This document shows, piece after piece, positions 35,789 to 43,860 of a stretch of DNA of 64,000 nt. Position 1 is the stretch's first letter, and every line of letters starts with the position of its first letter. The stretch is from positions 1,364,001 to 1,428,000 of the forward strand of contig NZ_VEBF01000002.1 in the NCBI RefSeq assembly GCF_007676705.1, in the 5' to 3' direction. Made by a program: the position numbers and the translations under genes. Below the pieces are notes generated by a model, which was given only the letters and a program-made list of their open reading frames with translations, ran no database searches and was not told the origin of the DNA. This DNA is from Paenibacillus xylanexedens (GTDB lineage: Bacteria; Bacillota; Bacilli; Paenibacillales; Paenibacillaceae).

Positions 35789-36733
35789 ATGACAAGCTTG
35801 AACCGTGCCGGCAGATCCATTTATCTGCTCTTCTTTGTCGGCATTATCGCCATTTCTTTCTCTTCGATCTTTGTACGATGGTCTACTGCAGATGTTGCGG
35901 TCATTGCGATGTACCGTCTGTTCCTGACCAATCTGCTGATGCTCCCTTTTGTCTGGAAGTACAGACACGAGATGATGCGTCTGAGCTTACGGCAGTGGGG
36001 CTTGCTGCTTGCATCCGGTGTGATGCTGGCTCTTCACTTTCTACTCTGGATGGGTTCGCTGCGACTCACCAGTGTTGCCAGTTCCACCGTCATTCTCGCA
36101 CTGGAGCCTATATTGATTCTCGCGGGTTCGGTATGGCTGTTCAAAGCCAAAATTAACCGCATGATGATCATCGGCATGGGCATCGCCCTGCTTGGATCGA
36201 TCGTCATTGGTGCAGGAGATTTCCAGTTAGCAGGCACTGCACTGCAAGGTGATGTCTTGTCTTTGCTTGGCACAATCGCAGTCGCCGTTCATATGCTGCT
36301 GGGTCAATTTTTACGTGCGGGGCTTAGTGCATTTTCGTATAACTTCTGGGTATTTTTTGTCGCTGCTTGTACCCTGGCGGTATATAATCTGATCATGGGC
36401 CATCCGTTCGGGGGTTACGCTGCTTCGGAGTGGGGAATTTTCCTGCTGCTCGCCATTGTGCCAACGATCTTTGGACACTATCTCTTCAACTGGCTGCTTC
36501 AATATATGAATGCCACAACGGTATCCATGGGCGTACTTGGGGAACCCGTATTCTCTTCATTGCTGGCCTGGATGCTGCTCGGCGAGTCCCTAAGTGCATT
36601 ACAGATGTCTGCCGGGGTCGTCATTATATTCGGGGTATGGATCTTCATTCGATATGGCAAAACCAAACCGCAGATGGCTTCAGCAGAAGCTTCTGTTACG
36701 GGAAAAGGGCCTATTGAACCTACAACGGTATAA
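35789..36733 (+). CDS. EamA/DMT-family transporter
   Basis: A 314-residue drug/metabolite transporter with ten predicted helices in two EamA repeats (first IYLLFFVGIIAISFSSIFVR, second from about residue 160). The inner segment MGSLRLTSVASSTVILALEP is typical. The ATG at 35789 is preferred over an upstream in-frame start because AAGGAG lies 9 bases before it and the protein then begins just ahead of helix 1. The exported metabolite is unknown. It precedes the rhodanese gene by 63 bases. Confidence 0.88.
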   Translation: MTSLNRAGRSIYLLFFVGIIAISFSSIFVRWSTADVAVIAMYRLFLTNLLMLPFVWKYRHEMMRLSLRQWGLLLASGVMLALHFLLWMGSLRLTSVASSTVILALEPILILAGSVWLFKAKINRMMIIGMGIALLGSIVIGAGDFQLAGTALQGDVLSLLGTIAVAVHMLLGQFLRAGLSAFSYNFWVFFVAACTLAVYNLIMGHPFGGYAASEWGIFLLLAIVPTIFGHYLFNWLLQYMNATTVSMGVLGEPVFSSLLAWMLLGESLSALQMSAGVVIIFGVWIFIRYGKTKPQMASAEASVTGKGPIEPTTV

Positions 36734-36796
36734 CCTATTTTTTCTTAATCCACAGTAATATACGACTCTACCACTCTCATAAGGCGGTGTATTTTC

Positions 36797-37633
36797 ATGA
36801 AAAATATTGTATCCATGCGCTGGCTGCTCGCCAGAATGTATGAACCGGATGTCGTCATTGCAGATTGCCGATTCTTGCTCGGTCAGCCGGAGGCTGGAAG
36901 ACAAGCCTATGAAGCCGGACATATCCCAGGGGCTGTCTATCTCGATTTGGAAAAAGATCTTTCCGCTCCTGTCTCTGCACACGGAGGACGTCATCCGCTT
37001 CCTGATCCGGTTGTGCTCGCAAGTCGTCTCTCCAAAGCTGGCATTGGCTCCAATAGTCGAATTGTTGCTTACGATGACCAAGGCGGCATGAATGCTTCTC
37101 GGTTATGGTGGTTGCTTCGCTACATCGGTCATGAGCAGGTGTATATCATGGACGAAGGTTTCTCCGCTTGGAAAAACGCCAAATTCCCGGTGACCGCGGA
37201 TGTGCCAGTACAGATCCCGGCTTCTTTTGAGGTGAATGTGCAGCCAGCCATGCTGGCAAGTGTTGAGGATGTTCAGCAGGCTTCGGCAAGTGGCAGTGCC
37301 GTGCTAATTGACTCCCGTGATGCTCGCCGCTATGCGGGTCTGGAGGAACCCATTGATGCCAAGGCCGGACATATTCCGGGTGCGGTGAATTATTTTTGGA
37401 AAGATGTGTTGGATTGGGATGGACGTTGGACAGATACCGGGGTGTTAGAAGAGCGTTTTAGTAAGCTGGACAAGGATGGTGCGATTATCGTGTATTGCGG
37501 CTCCGGCGTATCAGCTTGCCCGAACGTGATTGCACTGGAAGAAGCGGGATATACGAATGTGAAGTTGTATTCTGGAAGTTGGAGCGACTGGATTAGTTAT
37601 GAGGAGAATCCGGTGGCTACCGGGGAAGAGTAG
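36797..37633 (+). CDS. Thiosulfate/3-mercaptopyruvate sulfurtransferase (intact copy 1)
   Basis: A 278-residue tandem rhodanese. The N-terminal inactive domain holds the segment GHIPGAVYLDLEKDLS and HGGRHPLPDP; the C-terminal active domain carries the persulfide loop YCGSGVSACPN (CGSGVSA, SseA-like). It moves sulfane sulfur to cyanide or other acceptors in the cytoplasm. The last codons (GSWSDWISYEENPVATGE) are the sequence that recurs five more times, always downstream and in the same orientation. This is the only complete copy and is taken as the ancestral gene. Confidence 0.93.
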   Translation: MKNIVSMRWLLARMYEPDVVIADCRFLLGQPEAGRQAYEAGHIPGAVYLDLEKDLSAPVSAHGGRHPLPDPVVLASRLSKAGIGSNSRIVAYDDQGGMNASRLWWLLRYIGHEQVYIMDEGFSAWKNAKFPVTADVPVQIPASFEVNVQPAMLASVEDVQQASASGSAVLIDSRDARRYAGLEEPIDAKAGHIPGAVNYFWKDVLDWDGRWTDTGVLEERFSKLDKDGAIIVYCGSGVSACPNVIALEEAGYTNVKLYSGSWSDWISYEENPVATGEE

Positions 37634-37857
37634 AAGAATTAAACAGATATACAGTTTGTGAATTGGAGTACATCGATCAAGTAGGGATGTGCTCTTTGCG
37701 TTGAGCAAGAATATACCGGAGTCAACAGAAAGTCAACGCTTGCTCTCTGTAAAAATTTCCAGAAGATTTTTTTGTGCTTTTCACTTTTATCTTGATGAGA
37801 TTACTCGCTTGCAATATGATGGGTTATGTTGGAAAGTGCCGAATGAGGAGGTTGTGT

Positions 37858-38934
37858 ATGAAAAAGAAATTGCAAGTGTTCGTCTCATCTACATATACTG
37901 ATTTAAGAGAAGAAAGACAAGCAGCCGTACAGGCGATCTTGATTGCAGGACATATTCCAGCCGGAATGGAATTGTTCTCTGCCGGGGATGAAAGTCAAAA
38001 GGAAACGATTAAAAAATGGATAGACGAATCTGATGTATACATGCTTATTTTAGGTGGACGCTATGGGGCGATCGATCCGGTAAGCGGAAAAAGTTACACT
38101 CATTGGGAATATGACTACGCAGGTGAGATCGGTAAGCCAAGATTCGCTGTTGTCATTTCTGATAAAGCTTTAGATGAAAAAGTTAAACGAGACGGTAAAA
38201 GCGTCCTTGAAATGATAAATCCTCAAAAGTATGACGAATTTAAGCAGGATGTATTAAGTAAAATCAGTAAGTTTTTTGAAGATTCACGTGACATTCAATT
38301 AGCTTTAATTCAGAAAATGAGTGAATTTGCTACCCGAGAAGACTTAGTTGGATGGATTTCAGGAAAAGATGCGCCAGATACAGCCGCAATCGTAATGGAA
38401 TATACAAGAAGTATTCAAGAACTTCAATCATTGCAGAAAGAAAATGCTTCGTTAATAGAAGAGTTAGCCACCCTAAGGAGTAGTGGCATTGTGGGTGATT
38501 TTTTGGGGCTAACATATCATGAATTAAGGAAGGCAATGATAAGTATCAAAATAACCTATCCAGAAGAGTACAAAGAAGCTCGTAGGCAAGAAGGAATTGA
38601 ATTGCAGGATGAAGCAAGTCTTTTTAGGCTATTCCTAAACCTCTCGCCTATCTTCGCTACAGGCATTCCTATAGAGCAAAGCGGTAATCTTTCTGTTGAA
38701 TTAAATTTCATCTACTATCAATTAGTACCTAAGTTTATGCAGTTTGGGTTGATCGAAAAAATAAAAGGGGCAAACGCTAAAGATAAGTTGCAAACCACAA
38801 AGCAAGGGTTTGATTTTCTCCGCCTCCATGAACTCGATAAGATTAAAAGAGAAAAAGAGAAACAAGCTCAAGCCAAACTCCAAGCCGAAGCAGAATCTAA
38901 AACTGCATCTTCCAAAGAGCAACAAAAAGCGTGA
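37858..38934 (+). CDS. DUF4062-domain protein, possible defence effector
   Basis: A 358-residue protein. The N-terminus KLQVFVSSTYTDLREERQAA with GMELFSAGDESQ, SDVYMLILGGRYGAI and YTHWEYDYA is the DUF4062 pattern, a domain with a TIR/SLOG-like fold found at the start of NLR-like and other conflict proteins. The middle is helical with a heptad-rich segment (ELQSLQKENASLIEELATLR) and the C-terminus is a charged helix rich in A, E and K. The ATG at 37858 has GAGGAGG upstream; longer frames lack it. It lies between two rhodanese 3' ends, as an inserted module. A nucleotide-sensing or antiviral role is only an inference. Confidence 0.8.
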   Translation: MKKKLQVFVSSTYTDLREERQAAVQAILIAGHIPAGMELFSAGDESQKETIKKWIDESDVYMLILGGRYGAIDPVSGKSYTHWEYDYAGEIGKPRFAVVISDKALDEKVKRDGKSVLEMINPQKYDEFKQDVLSKISKFFEDSRDIQLALIQKMSEFATREDLVGWISGKDAPDTAAIVMEYTRSIQELQSLQKENASLIEELATLRSSGIVGDFLGLTYHELRKAMISIKITYPEEYKEARRQEGIELQDEASLFRLFLNLSPIFATGIPIEQSGNLSVELNFIYYQLVPKFMQFGLIEKIKGANAKDKLQTTKQGFDFLRLHELDKIKREKEKQAQAKLQAEAESKTASSKEQQKA

Positions 38935-38939
38935 TAATG

Positions 38940-39540
38940 TGGCATAATATGTACAAGACTGTACCCTTGGCATTGACCAACTACACAGAATGCCACGGTT
39001 TTGACACATAGGCTCACATGGTCGGAGAGCAAAGAACGGCGCAGCCGGCACAGGGAGGGCTGATCCCCAGACTTCGTTCAGGTACAGCGTTCCCCCCGAA
39101 GCTAACTTCTTGTCATTCAAGGTTGGAACCTCCCCAGTGGGTTTGAGCAATTGCGGGCAGTGTGGTCGGTTTTGTTGGCTACATGCCCATTGCATTTTGG
39201 GTTGGTGCGCTGTATAAAAAGTCATTTGGGTCGGCTCTTGCTAGCTGACTGCTGGTCATTTTTGGTCAGTATGGGGCTGCATTTTCTATTGTCTGCCGTT
39301 CTCCTTCGCTGGTCGATGGCTTGAAGCTTCATAAACTAAGTTCATGTTGGGGCTAACCATCATGCCCGCTTACGGCTCTCGCTCTCCGTACCAATGGCGC
39401 TAGCGTGCCAATAATTTAGATTTTCGACCACTCGGCAGAATACAACAACGCTCTACCGTCATCATCAATGGCGCAATGAAACCAAAGAATCTGTACCTGC
39501 CTAAATTCTCCACACTGAACCCAATTCCAGAGTACATCCC
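38940..39540. other. GC-richer intergenic segment of unknown origin
   Basis: About 550 bases without a credible gene; base composition differs from the flanking DUF4062 and DUF5050-like genes. A minus-strand frame of 167 codons overlaps the DUF4062 end and has no start signal. I found no inverted terminal repeats or known RNA core. It fills the 5' side of rhodanese copy 2. Confidence 0.4.
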
Positions 39541-39545
39541 ACAAC

Positions 39546-39599
39546 TGGGCGGATTGGATCAGTTATGATGAGAATCCGGTGGCTATCGGGGAAAAATAA
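39546..39599 (+). pseudogene. Rhodanese 3'-end copy 2 (17 codons)
   Basis: The frame WADWISYDENPVAIGEK and stop aligns with the end of the intact protein (WSDWISYEENPVATGEE). Only the last 17 codons are present. A hairpin terminator follows immediately. The sequence before it does not resemble the rhodanese gene. Confidence 0.8.
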
Positions 39600-39616
39600 A
39601 TAAGTGTAGGAAAGTA

Positions 39617-39645
39617 CAAAAAGCCCACGCTCACCGTGGGCTTTC
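39617..39645. terminator. Hairpin after rhodanese copy 2
   Basis: AAAGCCCACG and CGTGGGCTTT arms with a short loop. Related AAAGCCC hairpins follow copies 4 and 6. It can terminate the minus-strand gene at 39708 as well. Confidence 0.8.
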
Positions 39646-39707
39646 ACTAGTGTCTAAAATCTCTGTTGCAGTAGTCTATCTGTTTTTTCATGGATCAGAG
39701 CTAATTA

Positions 39708-40682
39708 TTATTTTTTCACTTTCCCATCAAATCCAACCTTATACACGGTTTCTTTCTTATGAGACAGGAATGCAAAACCACCCTCTACTTTTCCTAAAAA
39801 CCGATCATTAGTATCCAAAGAAAGCAACTTATTCTTTTTACCTGTATAGCGATTATAAACATGTATTTCACTCTTAAAATTGCCTAAGTTATCTTGGGGC
39901 TTATCAATTGTATAATAGAACTTATTATCGACATATGCCATAGGGTAAAGACTATCCTCCTTCGAGACAAATGTTTTTTTTCTAGTTCCATTCAGGTCTG
40001 CAAGGACACCAATATAACTGTCATTATAGCGTCCTTCCACCACCTCCGAAAAAAACAAAACATCGCCATAAAATTCGTATGTCGACACACCTTTTGAGGA
40101 TATTACCTTAGCTCCTGTACCATCTTTCTTCATACGATACAATTTTCCATTACCATAGTCTTTATAGTATATATACCCTTTATTAATCATGATAAATTTA
40201 TTAATTCCCATATCGTTAAAAGGAGGTTTATACATAACAATCTTTTCCTTTGTGCCATCTGTTCTCATTGAGCCAAAAGACAAAGGAGTTTGAAAATCCT
40301 CGCCTTTTCTCCTTTTTAAAAAGTAAATCGTATCTCCTACAACTTCAATACTCGAAAAATCTGCATCCTGGCTTATATAAGTAAACGCTGAACCATCTTT
40401 TTTTATTTTAGCGATCTGATAAAACCACTCATCTGTCCCATCCGCTACCAAGAAATATATCCACTCTCCAACCATTTTTGAATCTCGAACATGCTTAGGA
40501 TAAATCGTCTTTGTTGTGCTTTGGTTATCTGTGAATGTCGTAACGTTAATTCCAAAGAATCTTCTAAACTCATTATCACTATCCCAAACTAGAGAATCTC
40601 CAGGAGCTCCCGCCCCGTATGCGGGTATTACTCCAAACAACATAATCACAATTAACAACGCTATTATATACTTTTTTTTCAT
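39708..40682 (-). CDS. Secreted DUF5050-like beta-propeller protein, paralogue 1
   Basis: A 324-residue secreted protein with a signal peptide ending IPAYGAG. It consists of repeated units such as MVGEWIYFLVADG, KIKKDGSAFTYIS and VEVVGDTIYFLKR, the alternating GD/YF and KxDG pattern of DUF5050/beta-propeller proteins. There are about six blades. It is clearly homologous to the protein at 52103-53032. It is the only gene in the module between rhodanese copies 2 and 3. Function unknown; carbohydrate or wall binding is possible. Confidence 0.75.
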   Translation of the reverse strand: MKKKYIIALLIVIMLFGVIPAYGAGAPGDSLVWDSDNEFRRFFGINVTTFTDNQSTTKTIYPKHVRDSKMVGEWIYFLVADGTDEWFYQIAKIKKDGSAFTYISQDADFSSIEVVGDTIYFLKRRKGEDFQTPLSFGSMRTDGTKEKIVMYKPPFNDMGINKFIMINKGYIYYKDYGNGKLYRMKKDGTGAKVISSKGVSTYEFYGDVLFFSEVVEGRYNDSYIGVLADLNGTRKKTFVSKEDSLYPMAYVDNKFYYTIDKPQDNLGNFKSEIHVYNRYTGKKNKLLSLDTNDRFLGKVEGGFAFLSHKKETVYKVGFDGKVKK

Positions 40683-40912
40683 CTAACTCTCCTTGAAATA
40701 TGTATTTTTCTACAGTCATTATTGTAAATTGTATTTACATATAACACAATCATTCCCTCTCGATTTCACTTTCCAAATTCAATATACAATGATTGCTGGC
40801 AGAGAAAAGTTTTTTCCTTTATATGGCCAACTATGGTGCAGGCATCGGTGTTCTGATGGTGGATTCCTCTAATACCACTTCGTCTGACCACTGGGAAGGG
40901 TACATGTAACCC

Positions 40913-41596
40913 ATGGGATTTGCGCACGGAGGACGTCACCCGCTTCCTGATCCGGCTGAACCGGCTAATCGCCTTGCCAAAGCAGGGATTGGCTCCAATA
41001 GTCGTATTGTTGCTTATGACGATCAAGGCGGGATGAATGCATCTCGGCTATGGTGGCTGCTTCGCTATATCGGTCATGAGCAGGTGTATATCATGGACGA
41101 AGGCTTCTCCGCTTGGAAAAACGCCAAATTCCCGGTGACCGTGGATGTGCCAGTTCAGATCCCGGCTTCTTTTGAGGTGAATGTGCAGCCAGCCATGCTG
41201 GCAAGTGTTGAGCATGTTCAGCAGGCTTCGGCAAGTGGCAGTGCCGTGCTAATTGACTCCCGTGATGCTCGCCGCTATGCGGGTCTGGAGGAACCCATTG
41301 ATGCCAAGGCCGGACATATTCCGGGTGCGGTGAATTATTTTTGGAAAGATGTGTTGGATTGGGATGGACGTTGGACAGGTACTGGGGTGTTAGAAGAGCG
41401 TTTCAGTAAGTTGGACAAGGATGGTGCAATTATCGTGTATTGCGGCTCAGGCGTATCAGCTTGCCCAAATGTGATTGCGCTGGAAGAAGCGGGATTCTCA
41501 AATGTGAAGTTGTATTCCGGAAGCTGGAGTGACTGGATTAGTTATGAGGAGAATCCGGTGGCTACGGGTAATGCGGAAGAGCACAAAGACGTATAG
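40913..41596 (+). pseudogene. Rhodanese copy 3, lacking the first 60 codons
   Basis: From about 40918 the sequence aligns with the intact gene from codon 60 to the end (AHGGRHPLPDP onward). The active-site loop YCGSGVSACPN is intact, but most of the first rhodanese domain is missing. Divergence is uneven: the first 130 bases differ at many third positions, while a central stretch of about 170 bases (from near 41215) is identical to copy 1, which suggests recent gene conversion. A GTG/ATG with no ribosome binding site starts the frame, so expression is doubtful. Confidence 0.85.
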
Positions 41597-41618
41597 CAGT
41601 GTATCGATGTTGAATACA

Positions 41619-41660
41619 TCGCCAGGTGGCTTATCTGCCCCGGCGATGTGTTTTTTTTAT
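41619..41660 (+). terminator. Terminator after rhodanese copy 3
   Basis: ACATCGCC and GGCGATGT arms with a further inner pairing, then TTTTTTTT. Confidence 0.85.
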
Positions 41661-41761
41661 GTTCGGAGTCAACATCGAGTTAACAACACCACCCTGTAAG
41701 TATTCACAAGCGCACAGAAGCAGACATCAAGTGGCAGCTTCTTTTGATTCATGATAACAAA

Positions 41762-41797
41762 AAAAACCGTGATGGACATCTGCCCACCACGGTTGAA
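41762..41797 (-). terminator. Terminator of the acetamidase-like gene
   Basis: On the minus strand AACCGTG and CACGGTT with inner TGG/CCA pairing, then a T run, 13 bases past the gene. Confidence 0.8.
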
Positions 41798-41809
41798 TAA
41801 TGAAATCTA

Positions 41810-43369
41810 TTATTGCTTTTTACTTAACGATACATTTGCTGTTAACATCTTGTCGATCGTCGTCCAGTTTACATAAGCACCTAGTATTTCATTAATAACA
41901 GAAACCGGAACTACGGTTTCGCCATTTAAAAGCTTTGGTACGTTACTATTGAACACTAGTTTATCGTTAATTGAATACACATCTGAACCAATTTGAGCAC
42001 TTATATTTTTCGTACCTAATTTGATTTGCGTTGTACGCGTCTTATTATCCCACACTACTGTACCGCCCAATAGCTCGGAAATTGTTCGAATCGGTACGTA
42101 GAACTCATTGTTATGAACAACCGGTTTGATTAACGTACCACCTACGTTCATTGCAACGTCAACATATTCAAGGAAATCGGTCTTTCGAATGAGTCCATGG
42201 ACCCCTTTAGTTCGGTCTACGACCTGAGAGACTTCATAATCCGTTGCGGCCGATAGGTAAGCATAAGCTACACTTCTATCCATATCAAGCTTATCGGATA
42301 AGAATTGAATCGATTCACGTACTGATTCTTTCATGGCTTCATCCAAATCAGGGTCCAGTCCAATTGGAATCCAATAATCCTCTGTTTCAGCAAAAGGTTG
42401 CGTGAAATCTCCACTGTGTGGTAGTGATGGATCACCTTTCTTTAACACCGTTAACCGAACTGTCCCCCTTAAGGAAGCTTCCAATGCAGTTAACGCTACT
42501 TCTCCATCTCCTTGAGCAAAGTGTGGATCTCCAGTATAGAATAGCCCGCCTTTAACTTGAATCGGATAATAAATAGTTGCACCAACACCCAACTCATTAA
42601 TATCCATATTCCCTCCTGTTTCAATAGGTGGGATAGAACTCACAACTTCGCTGGTATTTGGTGCAACCCCCATAACACCTAGAAACGGGTTAATTGGGAA
42701 ACGTACATTTTTGCCAGCTTTTGTTGGTAATACTCCATACCAATTGCCGTTGATTTCTTCAATAGGCGTAAATATAGATACATTATTATATAATTCCGGT
42801 TTTGTTGCGCTAGCTCCCTCTTGTGGGCCTGTATTTTCTGGAAATTCGTTAGGAAGGGCACCTTTACCATGGCGGTTAGAAATGACACCATACGGAACTC
42901 GAGTCTGCAACGAAAGGACCTCTACTTTAAGAACATCTCCTGGCTCCGCTCCCTCAACCGCTACTGGCCCAGTTATAATATGAGGTCCGTCTTTTACATA
43001 ATCATGCTTAATCGCAGAAGCCGCAATCACCTTCGCATCATCCAGCACTCCATCGGGTGAGATACCGAATTTGCCAAAGTACTCCACTGGATTTCTCCCT
43101 TGATCCTCTATCAGTCCCTCATGCGATACCGTATCAAATGTTACAGCACTTCCTGATGGTACAGTAAGAATCGGAGAGCTGTCTCGATTAGGCAGTGATC
43201 CCCAGCGAATGTTCTCAATCGCAGACGTTACATAATAATCACCTTCTACCTTATCGATGGTTGTTGGTTGCAGCGGCATACTAAAGCCCACTGAAGGTAG
43301 AGCAAATGTAAACATACTTATAATCCCTACTGAAACCCCAAATTTCCTAATCGTTCGGTTAATAAACAT
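41810..43369 (-). CDS. Secreted acetamidase/formamidase-like protein with stalk domains
   Basis: A 519-residue preprotein. The signal peptide is at residues 1-30 (FTFALPSVGFS). Residues 45-370 are an FmdA/AmdA-type amidase domain: VEVLSLQTRVPYGV, GGNMDINELGVGATIYYPIQ and FYTGDPHFAQGDGEVALTAL with the typical HxxQGDGE. Residues about 400-515 hold two copper-amine-oxidase-like stalk motifs (FYVPIRTISELLGGTVVWDN; TVVPVSVINEILGAYVNW). Known amidases of this family are cytoplasmic, so export and wall-binding units are unusual. It is alone between rhodanese copies 3 and 4. Confidence 0.85.
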   Translation of the reverse strand: MFINRTIRKFGVSVGIISMFTFALPSVGFSMPLQPTTIDKVEGDYYVTSAIENIRWGSLPNRDSSPILTVPSGSAVTFDTVSHEGLIEDQGRNPVEYFGKFGISPDGVLDDAKVIAASAIKHDYVKDGPHIITGPVAVEGAEPGDVLKVEVLSLQTRVPYGVISNRHGKGALPNEFPENTGPQEGASATKPELYNNVSIFTPIEEINGNWYGVLPTKAGKNVRFPINPFLGVMGVAPNTSEVVSSIPPIETGGNMDINELGVGATIYYPIQVKGGLFYTGDPHFAQGDGEVALTALEASLRGTVRLTVLKKGDPSLPHSGDFTQPFAETEDYWIPIGLDPDLDEAMKESVRESIQFLSDKLDMDRSVAYAYLSAATDYEVSQVVDRTKGVHGLIRKTDFLEYVDVAMNVGGTLIKPVVHNNEFYVPIRTISELLGGTVVWDNKTRTTQIKLGTKNISAQIGSDVYSINDKLVFNSNVPKLLNGETVVPVSVINEILGAYVNWTTIDKMLTANVSLSKKQ

Positions 43370-43671
43370 TACGTTCCCCTTCTATAATATGTAATATTTT
43401 CTAACACAAATACACACTAACATATAAATACATTTACAACAATATGTTTTTTTCGTTAACAAACATAACATTATTGAGTTATATATAAAAACGAACTTTA
43501 TAAAAACAAACTAAATGTCAATATACTTACCATAAATAAGTCATGTAAAACATAAATACATTTAGTAAACTTGAGGATCCTCCTTCAGAGATTTGAACAA
43601 ACGAAATTAAGTTTCAGGAAAATTTTGTATGTCTTTCATGTTTCTGAACCCGCTGCAGGAATACTACTACA
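43370..43671. other. AT-rich promoter region and spacer before rhodanese copy 4
   Basis: It contains the promoter of the acetamidase-like gene and two copies of an ACATAAATACATTTA-like string about 130 bases apart. No gene is supported. Confidence 0.45.
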
Positions 43672-43810
43672 CTCCGGTTCAGGCATAATCACCTGTCCGC
43701 ACGTGATTGCACTGGAAGAAGCGGGATTCTCGAATGTGAAGTTGTATTCCGGGAGCTGGAGCGACTGGATTAGTTATAAGGTGAATCCGGTGGGGATGGG
43801 AAAAGAGTAA
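43672..43810 (+). pseudogene. Rhodanese 3'-end copy 4 (about 45 codons)
   Basis: The frame HSGSGIITCPHVIALEEAGF then SNVKLYSGSWSDWISYKVNP ends MGKE. It aligns with the active-site loop and C-terminus of the rhodanese, with C-to-H loss around CGSG and changes at the very end. The GFSNVKL segment matches copy 3 rather than copy 1. A hairpin follows. Confidence 0.82.
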
Positions 43811-43815
43811 ATGCA

Positions 43816-43848
43816 AAGAAGCCCACATCCAACGATGCGGGCTTTTCG
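43816..43848. terminator. Hairpin after rhodanese copy 4
   Basis: AAGCCCACAT pairs with ATGCGGGCTT (one mismatch), followed by T-rich sequence; it also lies just past the minus-strand levB stop. Confidence 0.75.
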
Positions 43849-43860
43849 TCATGCCGCTGA

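Noticed and set aside
38722..39225. 167-codon minus-strand frame past the DUF4062 gene
   Set aside because: Half overlaps the DUF4062 coding region in antisense and there is no ribosome binding site or motif.
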